In this document: positions 31,495 to 42,292 of the stretch, piece by piece
Layout of the letters: each line of letters opens with the position of its first letter
Position numbering within the stretch: the first letter of the stretch is position 1
Source of the DNA: Pogonophryne albipinna
Lineage: Eukaryota > Chordata > Actinopteri > Perciformes > Artedidraconidae
Assembly: GCA_028583405.1 (NCBI GenBank)
Contig: CM053247.1
Span: forward strand, 14,252,063 to 14,316,062
Length of the DNA: 64,000 nt
Direction of reading: 5' to 3'
Program-made: the position numbers and the translations under genes
Notes under the pieces: model-generated
Database searches by the model: none
Told to the model about the DNA's origin: nothing
Seen by the model: only the letters and a program-made list of their open reading frames with translations

Positions 31495-33618
31495 CTGAAC
31501 ATAATTATTTTTGTCCCAACTGACCTACGAGGGGCTCGGTGCAGTTAAACAGGTTAATTGTGCATGGCTACTAATTTACAAGGCCTTTGAAGATGAAGAA
31601 GACACAAGATTGATCTGGAACAACAGATGGCTGTTCTTTAAGTCATTGATCTGTGGTCAGAGTTTAAGAGGTGGCTTGATTAAAAGGTGTACTAGATGTC
31701 ATCAGTAAGGAATACTTTTGTGGGTAGGCCTTTTTAGTAACGTTGTAATAGCCAGATGCTGCAAAGACATAAACATTTAACTTTAATTGCAAATTAGGAA
31801 CACTTATAGGGTAATTTGTGTTTAAAAAAACAAGCTTGACTTCTAGATTCAGGCTCACTCCCAATTCATGGACTGAATGTGTCAAGCGACTCAAGCCATA
31901 CCATTTTAATAGCCCATATGTGGACCACGATGATGACAATTTAGCTCTCAATATTATAGTCATTTTTTATAAGATTTGGTTCTTCATAAAAAGGTAGACA
32001 AAAAAAGTTTTTAACGGCTGAAATGACAAGTGTCGCTTAGCTAGACTTAGAGAGTCTAGCTGCTAGAGCTAGCTAGCAATGTAAGCTAGCATTAGCTCTG
32101 CAAATGAGTTGATATGCAGTCTCCGGCTGACTCTTTAAGTTTCAGCTTAATGGTTTTAAAACAGTCTTGTAAATGAAGTCTCAAATATGTACTCGATTGA
32201 TATAAAGGCCTACACTATACCAGGCTAAAAGACTGCAAAGCTGGGTGTCAAAAATGTAGCATTGTCATTTCTCGCCAGGTGACCTGTGTAGAAGACAAAA
32301 CATACATTTCTGTTCTTTTTTGCAAGTAAAGAGAACATTGAAAATGAAGAATGTTAAAAATGAACATCTAGTCCAAGCCAATGCCTCCCTGCATTCTTGT
32401 TGATGATCTATTCATCTATGACCTACCATAGATAGTCCACTAAGCCATTAACAGCAACCCTCCAGATTCCACAGGATGAAGTAAGTTGACTGATAATCTT
32501 CAAGCCCACATGTATACTCCTCACACACCCTCATCCAATTTAAATCGTTGAAAACATCAGTTTATCTTACAGAAGGAGTTTTTTTTACCCTTTGCAGTTA
32601 ATTATGTAAAGATTAATTGCCTGATTAACTGTCATTTCCAAAAGCGATGTCATATTAGAGACACAATCTTTACTCCTGGCCTTCTGCCCAATTTGCAGAG
32701 GTTACATGGGGATGCAGCAGAGTCTTTCATGGGTGAAAAAGTGCTCTGAGCTCCAGAGCTACTCGTACGAAAAAAAGATAATAGCTGGCTGCTAGTCCTT
32801 TTGTTTTTACGTCTTTGTTTTTGTGCACTTTCTTTTCCAGAGATGGCCAGTTTGTCCTACGCAGGCTGGAAAGAGAGCTGATATCGTTTCCCTGAGGAAG
32901 CATCTGGGCCACACCAGGTGAGAGTTACATCTGTGAGTGATAAACAAATATGGAACAAATGACCCCTTCTGTTGATACAAATATGTGTTGTCTAGCTGAG
33001 TTTTCCTGGGGGAGGACTGCAAAAGCAGCATATGGAAAAATTCACATTTAAAAATAACATACCTCTTAAAAAAAGGTTTCAGTTCTTGTGTGTCCTGCAG
33101 GGGAGGAGTCCTGGCAATGAAAAAGCGCTGGCATTTAGTCCGATGTGTGTGTGTGTGTGTATTTGTGTGTGCAACCCACCACCCCACCATAGGGTGTAGA
33201 GACAACATCCTCTGGGGGCTCCAAGGGTACTTCCAACCTGACATTTCTGACGGCCTCTGATAGAGCCTAGAGTGTTGAATTATTCATACAGGTGTTATGG
33301 GGAAAGGTTGCCATTTTCACAGGAGATACCAACCCCCAGATGAATTGTGGCAGGTTGTCCCTGCATGTGAATAAAGTACTAATGATTTGGGTCTGTGATG
33401 CCTTTAAGGACAAATCGCAGCCCATTTTACTTTCAGCTCTCATGCCTAAAGCCTGTACGTCTCAATGCTCTTCTGGCAATCTTACTTTGTTTTCAGCTCG
33501 GACAGGTGGAAACATTTGACACAGAGTGGTCTCTTTTTTAGCACTCAATATTTAATTTTGATGACTTAAAATCATGAAATATGACTATCAACATTGTCTC
33601 TTCTCACCACAGTAATGG
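31495..33618. other. Intergenic, no gene recognised
   Basis: Contains a short stretch of 'gctagc' repeats (32035-32095) and a (GT)n run near 33143-33160. Nothing else stands out. Confidence 0.5.
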
Positions 33619-33626
33619 CACTAAAG

Positions 33627-33973
33627 CAGTGTTTCTCAAACTTTTTCATACCAAGGACCACTTAACCAATAAAAAAACACTCGCGGACCACCTAACTCCA
33701 CAAATATCCAAAAAGACATCGTTTTTTACAAATCGCCTGAAAATGGTACAAACAAGTGGCAACATGTGTGATGAAGGTGTTTATCTGGGCTATATCATGC
33801 AATCGAAAGTGAAAATTAAGCTCGCTCCATTGCGGAGATATTCCCGCGAGAGTGCGGAAAACTTAAATTTATTTATTTATTTCAAATGTGAAATTTTACC
33901 AATATACTCACGGACCACTAGGGGGCGCTCACGGACCACCAGTGGTCCGCGGACCACACTTTGAGAAGCACTG
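33627..33973. mobile_element. hAT-type MITE (347 bp)
   Basis: Termini CAGTGTTTCTCAAACTTT and ...ACTTTGAGAAGCACTG are inverted. They are flanked by the 8-bp duplication cactaaag/cactcaag (one mismatch) at 33619-33626 and 33974-33981, the hAT hallmark. Sub-terminal 'ggaccac' repeats occur at both ends, as in hAT transposase-binding regions. No transposase. Confidence 0.88.
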
Positions 33974-33994
33974 CACTCAAGGGTCAGTTCAACC

Positions 33995-35685
33995 CATGGG
34001 CGTCGCAGCCATTATATGAGGGTGGGACAAGTCCCCCCCACTTTTTGAAATGATTAGTTTAGACCCCCCCACTTTTACCATGTGGAAAGTCCGTGAATCG
34101 GTCTATCCACTCGCCGCACTTTGTAGAGCGCTGTGCCAGTGCTTCACTATCAAATCCATTCCACTTGCTTATTGAGAGAATGCCCAAATCAATGAAACTC
34201 CGTACCATGTTTTCACTGCTACTTTGTACCAAGGCAGATTCTCACATAGCGCGCGCATGTTCAAGGAGTGTTGTATAGTTGGACAGCTCAGATCTGTTGT
34301 ATGAAGCAATGCCGGTAGCGGAGGTAAGGCACACACACCAAGTGTTCAGGACATGGTTAATACAGCGAAAATCAAAGCTGACGATCTCTTGGTTTGATAT
34401 GTTTTCTCCCCCAGACAACATGGACATACCAGCTGATAGCAGTTAATCAGTTAACAGTGATGGCGGCGGCGGCGGCGTTTCACTTCTGGAGAGGAGTTTC
34501 GTCTTTATGTCATGATAGAGAGATACAAATACTGAATGGTTTAGATGAGAAAAGGCATCGAAATGCCAGGTTACTAGTATTTATCATGTAAACAGGGAAC
34601 ATGAATAACCCGATCTCTCTGTGCTCATGTAAACACCATGATGTCCATGTAGACGCAGTCAGTGTGTTTTACTGGAGCCTCAGTTCGATAAGAGATTATT
34701 TTCTGAGTTCTTTAACTTCGGTACTCTCTCTCAATATGATAATGTGCATTATGTTTTAATTATACTTCTTATCATTCAGAAGCTTTTTGTGTGTGTTTAT
34801 GTTTTACTGAGTGCTTATAGGCAATTTCCATCCCAGTATTCAGTTAAATGTTTATTTTCTGTGCACATTACATAGACTAGCTAATATTCTACCTACTGCT
34901 TGGGACTTTGAGTCTTCAAAATGTCCAATGTCACAGACTGGGACTTACTTTAGAGTCAGTTGTATTTACATTCAGTATGACTTGTTATGATTCAATGTGA
35001 AAGAGTATACTGCTCAATAAATAGTGATCACTGCACCTCTCTTGACATCTAGGCGCTTGAGAGTGAGTCAGAGGCAGAACACAGGGACAATGGAGAGAGG
35101 TCCGTTGCTGAGGTGAGTGATGAAAGGGAAATTACAGTTTAGAGTAAATTGTGATGTGGACTCTCATCCCAGAATGTTAAGGAAATCAGTGCGGATATTG
35201 AACAGGAAGCATTTCTGTCAAGGGGCATCATGTGACCAATATAGACGGAAGAGCAACATTTAAGTCAATGATACCATTCCTAGGTGAACTTAACATCCGT
35301 ATGGAGTCAGATCAGTCTCAATATTAATAAATGCTCACAGAAGGATTCACAAATGTATTTTGCGATTTATATATAAATGACTCTCCACAACAATATCTCT
35401 CAATGCACTCACAAATATTTATTGTTGTATATAAATGTACAAAAAATGGGCATTTAAACTGCTTTTTATTAATTCAAAGACGGCTCTGAATTAATAATCA
35501 AATATGTTTCCTTTCTTTACTACTGGATGAAATTACAAAATGTACCCATCATTTTCCTCATGCTAGTATAGCCACATAAAAGTATCAAACCACCTGTTAA
35601 AATGCACCAGAATACAGGAAAGGCGACCCCCACACCCCCCGTTAAAAATGTCCCCCCCACATTCAGGATGCTTCCTACGCCCATG
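33995..35685. mobile_element. Non-autonomous hAT element (1691 bp)
   Basis: Termini CATGGGCGTCG and CTACGCCCATG are flanked by a perfect 8-bp duplication gttcaacc (33987-33994 and 35686-35693). Sub-terminal 'tcccccccac' boxes lie at both ends. The interior has exon-like scraps (a (GGC)n run near 34460; donor-like GAGGTGAGT near 35110) but no continuous transposase, so it is an internally decayed or deleted copy. Confidence 0.88.
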
Positions 35686-35745
35686 GTTCAACCTAAGAAC
35701 AAAGAATAAATTGTGTCCCCTTTTAGTGTGTTTAGCTAAGGAGGA

Positions 35746-35909
35746 AACTATAGGTTACTTACGTAACCCCAGTTCTCAGAGTAACATGAAGTGAGATGTC
35801 TCACCAGACGGCACCTCTTCTCGCTTCGCCTTAGCAAGAAGGGCCGTCTGGTGAGACATCTCACTTCATGTTACTCTGAGAACTGGGGTTACGTAAGTAA
35901 CCTATAGTT
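35746..35909. repeat. Foldback at the DIRS 3' end: 67-bp perfect arms, 30-bp loop
   Basis: Arms 35746-35812 and 35843-35909 are exact reverse complements; the loop is 35813-35842. The arms share phrases with the DIRS terminal repeat (gtgagacatc..., ...gagaact). The loop border cacctcttctcgc is the inverse of 41464-41479 near the element's other end. So the foldback is probably built from a diverged DIRS terminal repeat, perhaps the internal complementary region or a replication by-product. Confidence 0.88.
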
Positions 35910-35947
35910 CTCATTCATAACACTCCGTTCGATGTCTCACTATGGGA
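35905..35947 (+). repeat. DIRS left inverted terminal repeat
   Basis: Begins tagttctcattcataacact and ends tcactatggga; an exact reverse complement of 41615-41657. Confidence 0.93.
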
Positions 35948-36008
35948 TATTGAAACTCCCGTATTGCTAGACATGCTTATCTCGAAAATCTCCAAAAACA
36001 ACCAGAAC

Positions 36009-37130
36009 TTAACAGGTAGAACTCTGTCTCAACACGGGACCCAGCACTGCGCGGGCCACACTTGGAGCAGAGACATCTAGCCTGTAAAAGCGGACAAAAG
36101 TGAGCGGCGAGGACCAGCTCGCTGCTGCACAAATGTCTTGGATGGAAACACCCTTGAACAAAGCCCAGGATGTAGCCAGTCCACGGGTAGAATGAGCACG
36201 CAGGCCCGTTGGTGCCTGCAAACCCTGACTCGTATAAGCCAGAGCAATCGCTTCCACAATCCAGTGGGAGAGCTGTTGCCTGGTAACAGGCTTGCCCTTC
36301 TGAGGGTTAGCCCAGGATACAAAGAGTTGGTCATTACAACGAAACTCTTTTGACCTGTCCATATAGATGCGTAAAGCACGCACTGGACACAGCAAATTCG
36401 GCCGCTGTTCCTCAGGAACACAGCGGCGGAGGAAATGCCACAATGTCAATGGGGGTACATGAGCCAACCACCTTAGGTATAAAGGCAGGGTTGGGCTTCA
36501 GCAACACTCTTGTTTGCCCCGGGGCAAACTGAGTGCATGAAGGATGTACAGAGAGCGCATGAATGTCACTGACTCGCTTGGCAGATGCCAGAGCCAGTAA
36601 CAGCACTGTCTTCAGTGACAGGTGTTTCATGTCAGCTTCTTCCAGGGTTTCAAATGGAGGTCGAGTGAGCCCATCTAAAACCACTGCCAAGTCCCATAAG
36701 GGCACCAGTGACCTGGAAACAGGGAGCAGCCTGCGAGCCCCTTTCATAAAACGGCAGACCAAAGGATGTTGGCTAGCCGTCTTTCCCTCAAAGCCCACAT
36801 GGCCTGCAGCAATAGCAGCCAGGTACACTTTGATCGTAGAGAAAGCTCTGTGTTTATCAATTAAGTCCTGTAGAAATGATAAAAATCACCCTGACAGGAC
36901 ATTGAAAAGAGATGTGTCCTTTTTGAAGGCACCACTCCTCAAACACCCTCCACTTACAGTCATAGAGAGACCTGGTGGAGGAAGCTCTTGCACTCTGAAT
37001 AGTGTTTATCACCTTCTGAGGGAGCCCCACTGTATTCAGGTTATACCACTCACGGGCCAGGCCCATAGTGCCAAGCGCTCTGGGTGTGGGTAAAAGATCG
37101 CCCCCCCCGCCTGAGACAGTATGTCCCTGC
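36009..37130 (-). pseudogene. DIRS tyrosine recombinase (frameshifted)
   Basis: Encoded in three successive minus-strand frames: about 37130-36857 (GLPQKVINTIQSARASSTR, core-binding start), 36900-36412 (YLAAIAAGHVGF; ASAKRVSDIHALSV with the first catalytic Arg) and 36467-36009 (LCPVRALRIYMDR; HSTRGLATSWAL supplying His-x-x-Arg; SWSSPLTFVRFYRLDV supplying Trp and the nucleophilic Tyr). All catalytic residues are visible, but frameshifts near 36880 and 36440 separate them. The normal role is to integrate the circular cDNA of the element. Confidence 0.88.
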
Positions 37131-37197
37131 GTAGTGGGAGCTGCCACGGCTGCCCGCACAGCAGCTGATATATCTCCGCCAGCCAGTACATTGCAGG

Positions 37198-38734
37198 TCA
37201 GTGCGGAGCTATCAGGATAAGTGTGTGGCGTTGTTCTCTCACTCTGGCCAGAGTTGGGGGTATCAGAGCCAGGGGTGGGAACGCGTACAGAAGGACCGGA
37301 GGCCGCGCGAGCGCGTCCACGCCTAACGGTGCGTTTAAATCGCGCATTGAAAAGAACAGCTGACATTGAGCATTTTCTTTTGATGCGAACAGATCTACCG
37401 CGGCTCGGCCGTAACGCACCCACAGCTGACTCACAATCATTGGATGTAGAGTCCAGTCTGCATATAGTGGTGCACCTCTGGACAGCAGATCCGCCCCGAG
37501 GTTCATCACTCCTGGTACGTGCGTCGCTCTCAGAGAGAGGAGACGTCCGCAGCTCCATAAGATCAGTTTGCGTGCCAGCATGTGTAACTGGAGAGAACGC
37601 AAACCCCCTTGGCGGTTTATATACGATATTGTGGTCGTGTTGTCTGTCCTCACGAGGACATGATGTCCTCTGAGAAAAGGCAGAAAGCGTTTCAGGGTGA
37701 GGAACACCGCTAAAAGCTCCAGATAATTTATGTGTGACCGTTGGAGGTCTCTGCTCCAGAGACCCCTCACAGGTCGACCTTCGTATATACCCCCCCAGCC
37801 CGTCAGACATGCGTCTGTGGTGACCACCTTCCGCGATAGGACAGCACCCATAGGCACGCCCCGTACTAGAAAAGTCGGGTGTAGCCAGTGGCGCAGAGCC
37901 ATTACGCATTTCATAGTGACCATCACTCTCCGCGCGCCATGACGCGCGGGGTCCAATCTGTGGGCAGTTACCCAGCGCTGAAACTCCCTCATGTGTAAGC
38001 GTCCCTGTCGTACCACCAGGATGGCTGACGCTATGAGCCCCAGCAACCGCAGACATGATCTGAAGAGAACATATTTGCGTGGCTGGAAATGAGCGAGGCA
38101 AGCCCTGAAGGCTTTCACTTTCTCTGCTGACAAGCGGGCTGTAAAGGGCACCGAATTCAGGCGTAGGCCCAGGAAGAGTACAGTCTGGGCTGGAGACAAC
38201 ATGCTCTTTTCTGTGTTTATTACAAAATCCAGGTCGAGCAGGTGTTTTACGAGGACATTCGTCTGCGTAATAGCCTCTTGCTCCGACTGTGCGAGAAGGA
38301 GCCAATCGTCCAGATAAGTTGCCAGGCGAATACCCTGTTGTCTTAACGGGGCTATCGCGGCTTCCGTACACCGTACAAACACTCGCGGGCTGAGAGACAG
38401 ACCGAAGGGAAGTACTCTGTACTCGTAACAGACACCCTGAAAGGCGAACCTCAGATATTTCCTGTGTGGGTAATATACTGGGATGTGGAAATACACACGC
38501 AGTGAGCATTCTGAATTTGTATCTTTTGAGATATTTGTTCAGAGCTCTCAAATCTAGTATAGGCCGAATTCCGTTCCCTCCCCGTTTGGGAACGAGGAAA
38601 TACTTGGAATAAAAGCCGCTCTGACTCTGTTCGGCGGGTATTATCGATATAGCCTTCTTTTCTAGTAGCGAGAAAATCTCTGGCTCTAGAATATGGGCCG
38701 ACTCTCCCCGGGCCTGTGAATACAGAATGCCCAA
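37198..38734 (-). pseudogene. DIRS reverse transcriptase-RNase H-methyltransferase-like polyprotein (broken)
   Basis: The N-terminal RT part is in one frame (38734 to about 38505; FLVPKRGGNGIRPILDLRAL, NKYLKRYKFRMLT). The remainder is in another (38496-37198): YFHIPVYYPHRKYLRFAFQG, LPFGLSLSPRVF, the catalytic TYLDDWLLLA box, RNase H (TTDACLTGWGG, YLELLAVFLTL, RTDNTTTISYINRQGG) and a degenerate DNA-methyltransferase-like end (VDLFASKENAQCQLFFS). Between the frames, about 20-25 residues around RT motif A are missing, including its catalytic aspartate. This copy cannot make active RT. Confidence 0.9.
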
Positions 38735-39381
38735 GAAGTGAGGGGGGGTGACAGCGAATTGGAGCCTTTAGCCCCGTGTTACTGTCTTGAAAACCCAAGC
38801 AGAATCTGTGAGCATCCTCCACTTTTCGCTTCTCAAAGCGAGCGGAGATGTCACAGCTCTGTCGTCTGCCCTCAGTGTCTCTATTTGTTGTGTTATGGGG
38901 CCCTCTAGTGTCTAAACACGGTGGTACCCCAGGTTGACAACCCCGGCCGACACTGCGCATGCGCGTGGCGGTGGTGCCTTCACAATCCCGTCTATTGTCC
39001 GCCTTTTGAGAGAGGCCGTAGCCACTCTCAAAAGAGTGGCAGACGACAGACTGTTTATTGTTTTTATTGTTTTTCTTTTCATTTTTATTGACTGCGCCCT
39101 TGGCTTCAAGCCTGGAAACGACAGTGGAAAATGATTTATTTTGAAACAACAATGATGACATGTGTTTGTGTGACTTAAACAGGCAGCGGAACTTGCTGTC
39201 TTTGATGTTAAGTCCATTTCCCTGATGGCGCGAACTTCTGGCATCACTCGAGGCGGCGGGAAGATGGGGGCATGGTGGAACCCCGAAAACACATGAGCAT
39301 CTAACACTGGAACGTGCTCTGGAGCTGGGGAACAGGGAACTTCCAGCTCCTTCATCGAGGAGAGGAGAGGAGAGGAGGCTG
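38735..39381 (-). other. DIRS linker between gag and RT
   Basis: Part of the element with no recognisable domain. Frames are interrupted; probably the degraded end of gag, or spacer. Confidence 0.45.
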
Positions 39382-41003
39382 TCAGGCCGCCCGCTTCTTC
39401 TTCCTCGTCTGGTGGCTGAAAACCTGGGTCGGCTGCGCTTGAGCGGCAGCTGCAGGGACCGGAGATTTTCTTGGCCAGCTCCCTCTTGCCTCGTGCCTGG
39501 GCTGGGGTCCCGGGACGGGCTGCGGTCTCTGCTGCTTCGGTATCTTGAACCGGGCAGGACGTGAGACAGCTTGGGTGAAGGCCTGCCGTGGGACCATTGG
39601 AGGTGGCGGCTGGACCCTTCGGGGGAGACAGAGCTGGAGAGCCTCGTCTCCCTTCCTTTTCGACTCGCACCTCAGCTGCATTGAAGCTAGAGCGGAGCCA
39701 AATATGCCCTCGGGAACAATAGGCATGTCCAGAACATCCTCTTTTTCCCGGTCTGGAAGGTTGGTCAGGTTGAGCCACCTGGCTCTCTCCTGTACCACCA
39801 TCATTCCCAGCGCTTTGCCCGTGGCTTGGACTGCGCAGCGCTGCACACGGAGGCAAATGTCCGTGATCGCTGCAATCTCGTCCCACACGGCAGGCTCAGG
39901 TCTGCTCGACATGTCCTCGCAAAGCTCCGCCTGGTAGGCGGTCAGCAGGGAGGAGACGTTGAGAGCCCTGGCGGACAAAGCTGCGGCTTTATAGGCCCGT
40001 TCGGTCATCGCTGACTGGAACCGGTCTGCCTTTGCCGGTAGCATGGGGTTCCTGCTTGGTGTCGAAGCCAGCCTCGGTGTGTCGGTGGGCTGCCACCAGC
40101 GGTTCCATGGGCGGCATGCGGAGCAGGCCGAGCCTCTCCATACCGTCACAGTCCAGGGAGGAGGCACCCTGGATTGGGGCCTTGTTGCTGAAGGGACGAT
40201 CTCTCCACGAGACCGACACCTCGTCCAGCATCTCCGGAAAGACTGGAAGGAGCTGCCTCTTCGTCCTCGCTGCTTGGGGCAAGTTCTTCCCCTCGTAGCG
40301 AGATCTGGAGGTCTCCTTGGCCACTTCAGGCCATGGGATGTCCAGCCTGGACGCAGTGCGTTGACACACGGCCTGCAAGTCCATGCTTAGGACGGGCGAA
40401 GCTGGTGTGCTCTCGCCCGGGGGAGCGGACATCGCTCCCGGCTTTGCAGCCTGAGCCGATGAAACGAAGATGTCATCCCCATCCGAGTCAGACAGGAGGA
40501 ACTCAGAGGTATCCTCTTCGTCCTCCATGTAGTCCAACTCCAGGACATCCTCCGCGGGTGGAACCATGGTGAGGTCCAATTGGGAGCCCCAGCTTGACAC
40601 AGCGCGGGGCTCTTGCCGCCACCGGGTCCCAGCCTGAAACGGCGTGGGGCTCCGGTTCAGCGGCTGTCGCTGTTGTTGAGCCCCAGCCTGACACAGCGCG
40701 GGGCTCAATCTCTGCGGCGGACGCCACCATGTCTTGATTGCCGGACTGCGAATCAGCGGACATGAGGGGGTCCTGTCCCGACAAGCTAGCTAGGCGTGCT
40801 AACCGTCGGCGGAGGCTCTTCATAGTGAAGCGGGTACAATGCCCGCACGAGCCGGGGTTATCGATAGCCTCCCGGGCGTGTTCCAGCCCGAGGCAGGACG
40901 AGCAGACCTGGTGTGAGTCTGTGCCTGAAATCTTAAACCCGCAGCGGCATAGCCGAGCCTCCGAGTCCCTGACTCCTCTGGTGTGAGGGAGAGAAGGGTC
41001 CAT
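39382..41003 (-). pseudogene. DIRS gag-like protein (frameshifted)
   Basis: Starts at the ATG at 41003 (MDPSLPHTRGVR...). A Cys-rich finger follows (CRCGFKISG, CSSCLGLEHARE, CGHCTRF), as seen in fish DIRS/Ngaro gag-like ORFs. Then come an acidic Ser-rich linker (LELDYMEDEEDTSEFLLSDS) and a helical region (ERAYKAAALSARALNVSSLL ... AVQATGKALGMMVVQERARW) ending in a basic tail (TRKKKRAA, stop at 39382). Frameshifts lie in the GC-rich repeat region near 40600-40700 and near 40030. Confidence 0.8.
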
Positions 41004-41345
41004 CTTCGATCGCCGGGGTGTCGGCGTGGAGTGGACACGCTAGTAACAGGTACGTTACTGAGAAAAAATCCAACCTTGCCGTTAGTCCGAAAGGAAAAAA
41101 GGCGACGGTGTAGATTTTATTCTTTAAAGAATATTAACTGGTGTGTTAATACCTTTCTTTATCTCTGTCTCCTCTGGTGTGAGAGAGAAAAGAGAACGTC
41201 CTCTTTACCGTGGTGTCGGTGTGGAGGGAAGAAAAACTAGCAACAGGTATGTTACTAGCTTGAAGAAAAAATCAAACCTTACCGTTATTTCGACAGAAAG
41301 AACGGCGAGGCAGATTACAATATTAACTGGTGTGTTAATATTGCT
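40975..41345 (-). repeat. Imperfect tandem duplication of the DIRS leader
   Basis: Two units of about 185-190 bp share, in order, cctctggtgtgag (40976 and 41170), a 'ggtgtcgg.gtggag' block, 'ctag.aacaggta.gttact', '..cc.taccgtta' and 'tattaactggtgtgttaata' (near 41127 and 41321). The left unit contains the gag ATG; in the right unit that position no longer reads ATG. Confidence 0.8.
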
Positions 41346-41614
41346 CAGTCTTCTTGCAAAGCAAAAAAGTAACCGGCAAGCGCCCGTCGACCGAATGTTA
41401 GCTTTGGGTTCAGTCTGTGGACCGTTAAGCTAGCCCGGTTACTGATAAATCGAGATGTGCTCTGAAGCGAGAAGAGGTGTTTGAATGACGCTGCGTCGTA
41501 GCGCAAGCTACTTAAAGGGTGGGTGGATTCCCTGACGTTGACGTCAAGATCACCAGCCAATCAGGATTGGCGTAATGAGATTGATGCTTCTGTTTGCATA
41601 CGCGTTGAGGCGCA

Positions 41615-41657
41615 TCCCATAGTGAGACATCGAACGGAGTGTTATGAATGAGAACTA
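41615..41657 (-). repeat. DIRS right inverted terminal repeat
   Basis: An exact inverse of 35905-35947; marks the element's 5' boundary. Confidence 0.93.
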
Positions 41658-42120
41658 ATGATCTTAAGAGTTACTGGTGGGTTTTTTAAACTTTATACCT
41701 CTTTTTCACCAAAATTAGCACTTTCTGTTCAGCTTTTTGAAACACAGGAAAATCATCGATGAAGATCGAGAATCAGAGCTTAAGTGAAGGCTACGATATA
41801 CTTAATAATTAGATATGAGAATAGTTTTGATGATCTACTCCAACTCTCTGCAAGAAAGCAAGTGGACGTAGTTTCAATATTCAAACAAAGTAATTAACAG
41901 TGAACAACTTGTCTTGCTGTCACAGCTCTATTATTGAATTCTATTCACTCTTTAAGCTATACAGCTCACACAAACCATACGCAACTAATACGATTATCAA
42001 ATATGGGTTTAGTATCAGTTTTGTTTGACATGGATGTTTGACAGACAATACTTTTTGTTTGCTGGCTGGCAGGTTATAAGCTACAGATCAGATGAATACA
42101 TTGGATGCTGACAGCTGATT
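41658..42120. other. Intergenic, no recognised feature
   Basis: AT-rich, no gene or repeat ends seen. Confidence 0.5.
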
Positions 42121-42124
42121 AAGG

Positions 42125-42292
42125 GGAATCAGAGGATAGCAAGTTCGAGTCCCACTGCAGTCAGCATGTCGTTGTGTCCCTGGGCAAGACACTTCACCCC
42201 AAATTGCTCCTGTGACGATTGTACACAGTACTGAATGTATGTAAATTGCTTTGGATTAAAGCATCTAACAAATGACATGTAATGTAATGTAG
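42125..42292 (+). repeat. SINE with tRNA-like head and L2-type tail
   Basis: Contains gcaagttcgagtcccactgc (B-box-like) and 'tgtccctgggcaagacactt cacccc' (split), then a tail 'tgctttggattaaagcatct..aaatgacatgtaatgta' matching the LINE tails at 13.7 and 51.9 kb. This layout is typical of fish SINEs that borrow an L2 3' end. Confidence 0.7.

Larger units (their letters stand above)
35746..41657 (-). mobile_element. DIRS-type tyrosine-recombinase retrotransposon, decayed
   Basis: A 5.9-kb minus-strand element encoding, from right to left, gag (41003-39382), reverse transcriptase/RNase H/methyltransferase-like domain (38734-37198) and tyrosine recombinase (37130-36009). A perfect 43-bp inverted repeat bounds it (35905-35947 and 41615-41657). 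Outside the left repeat lies a 67-bp-arm foldback (35746-35909). There is no target duplication, as expected for recombinase-mediated insertion. Several frameshifts and a deletion in the reverse transcriptase make this copy inactive. Confidence 0.92.

Noticed and set aside
35746..35909. Foldback considered as a transcription terminator or CRISPR-like repeat
   Set aside because: Eukaryotic context; the arms resemble the DIRS terminal repeat, and there is no repeat-spacer periodicity.
37221..37673. 150-codon plus-strand frame inside the DIRS element
   Set aside because: Antisense shadow of the RNase H/methyltransferase-like coding region.
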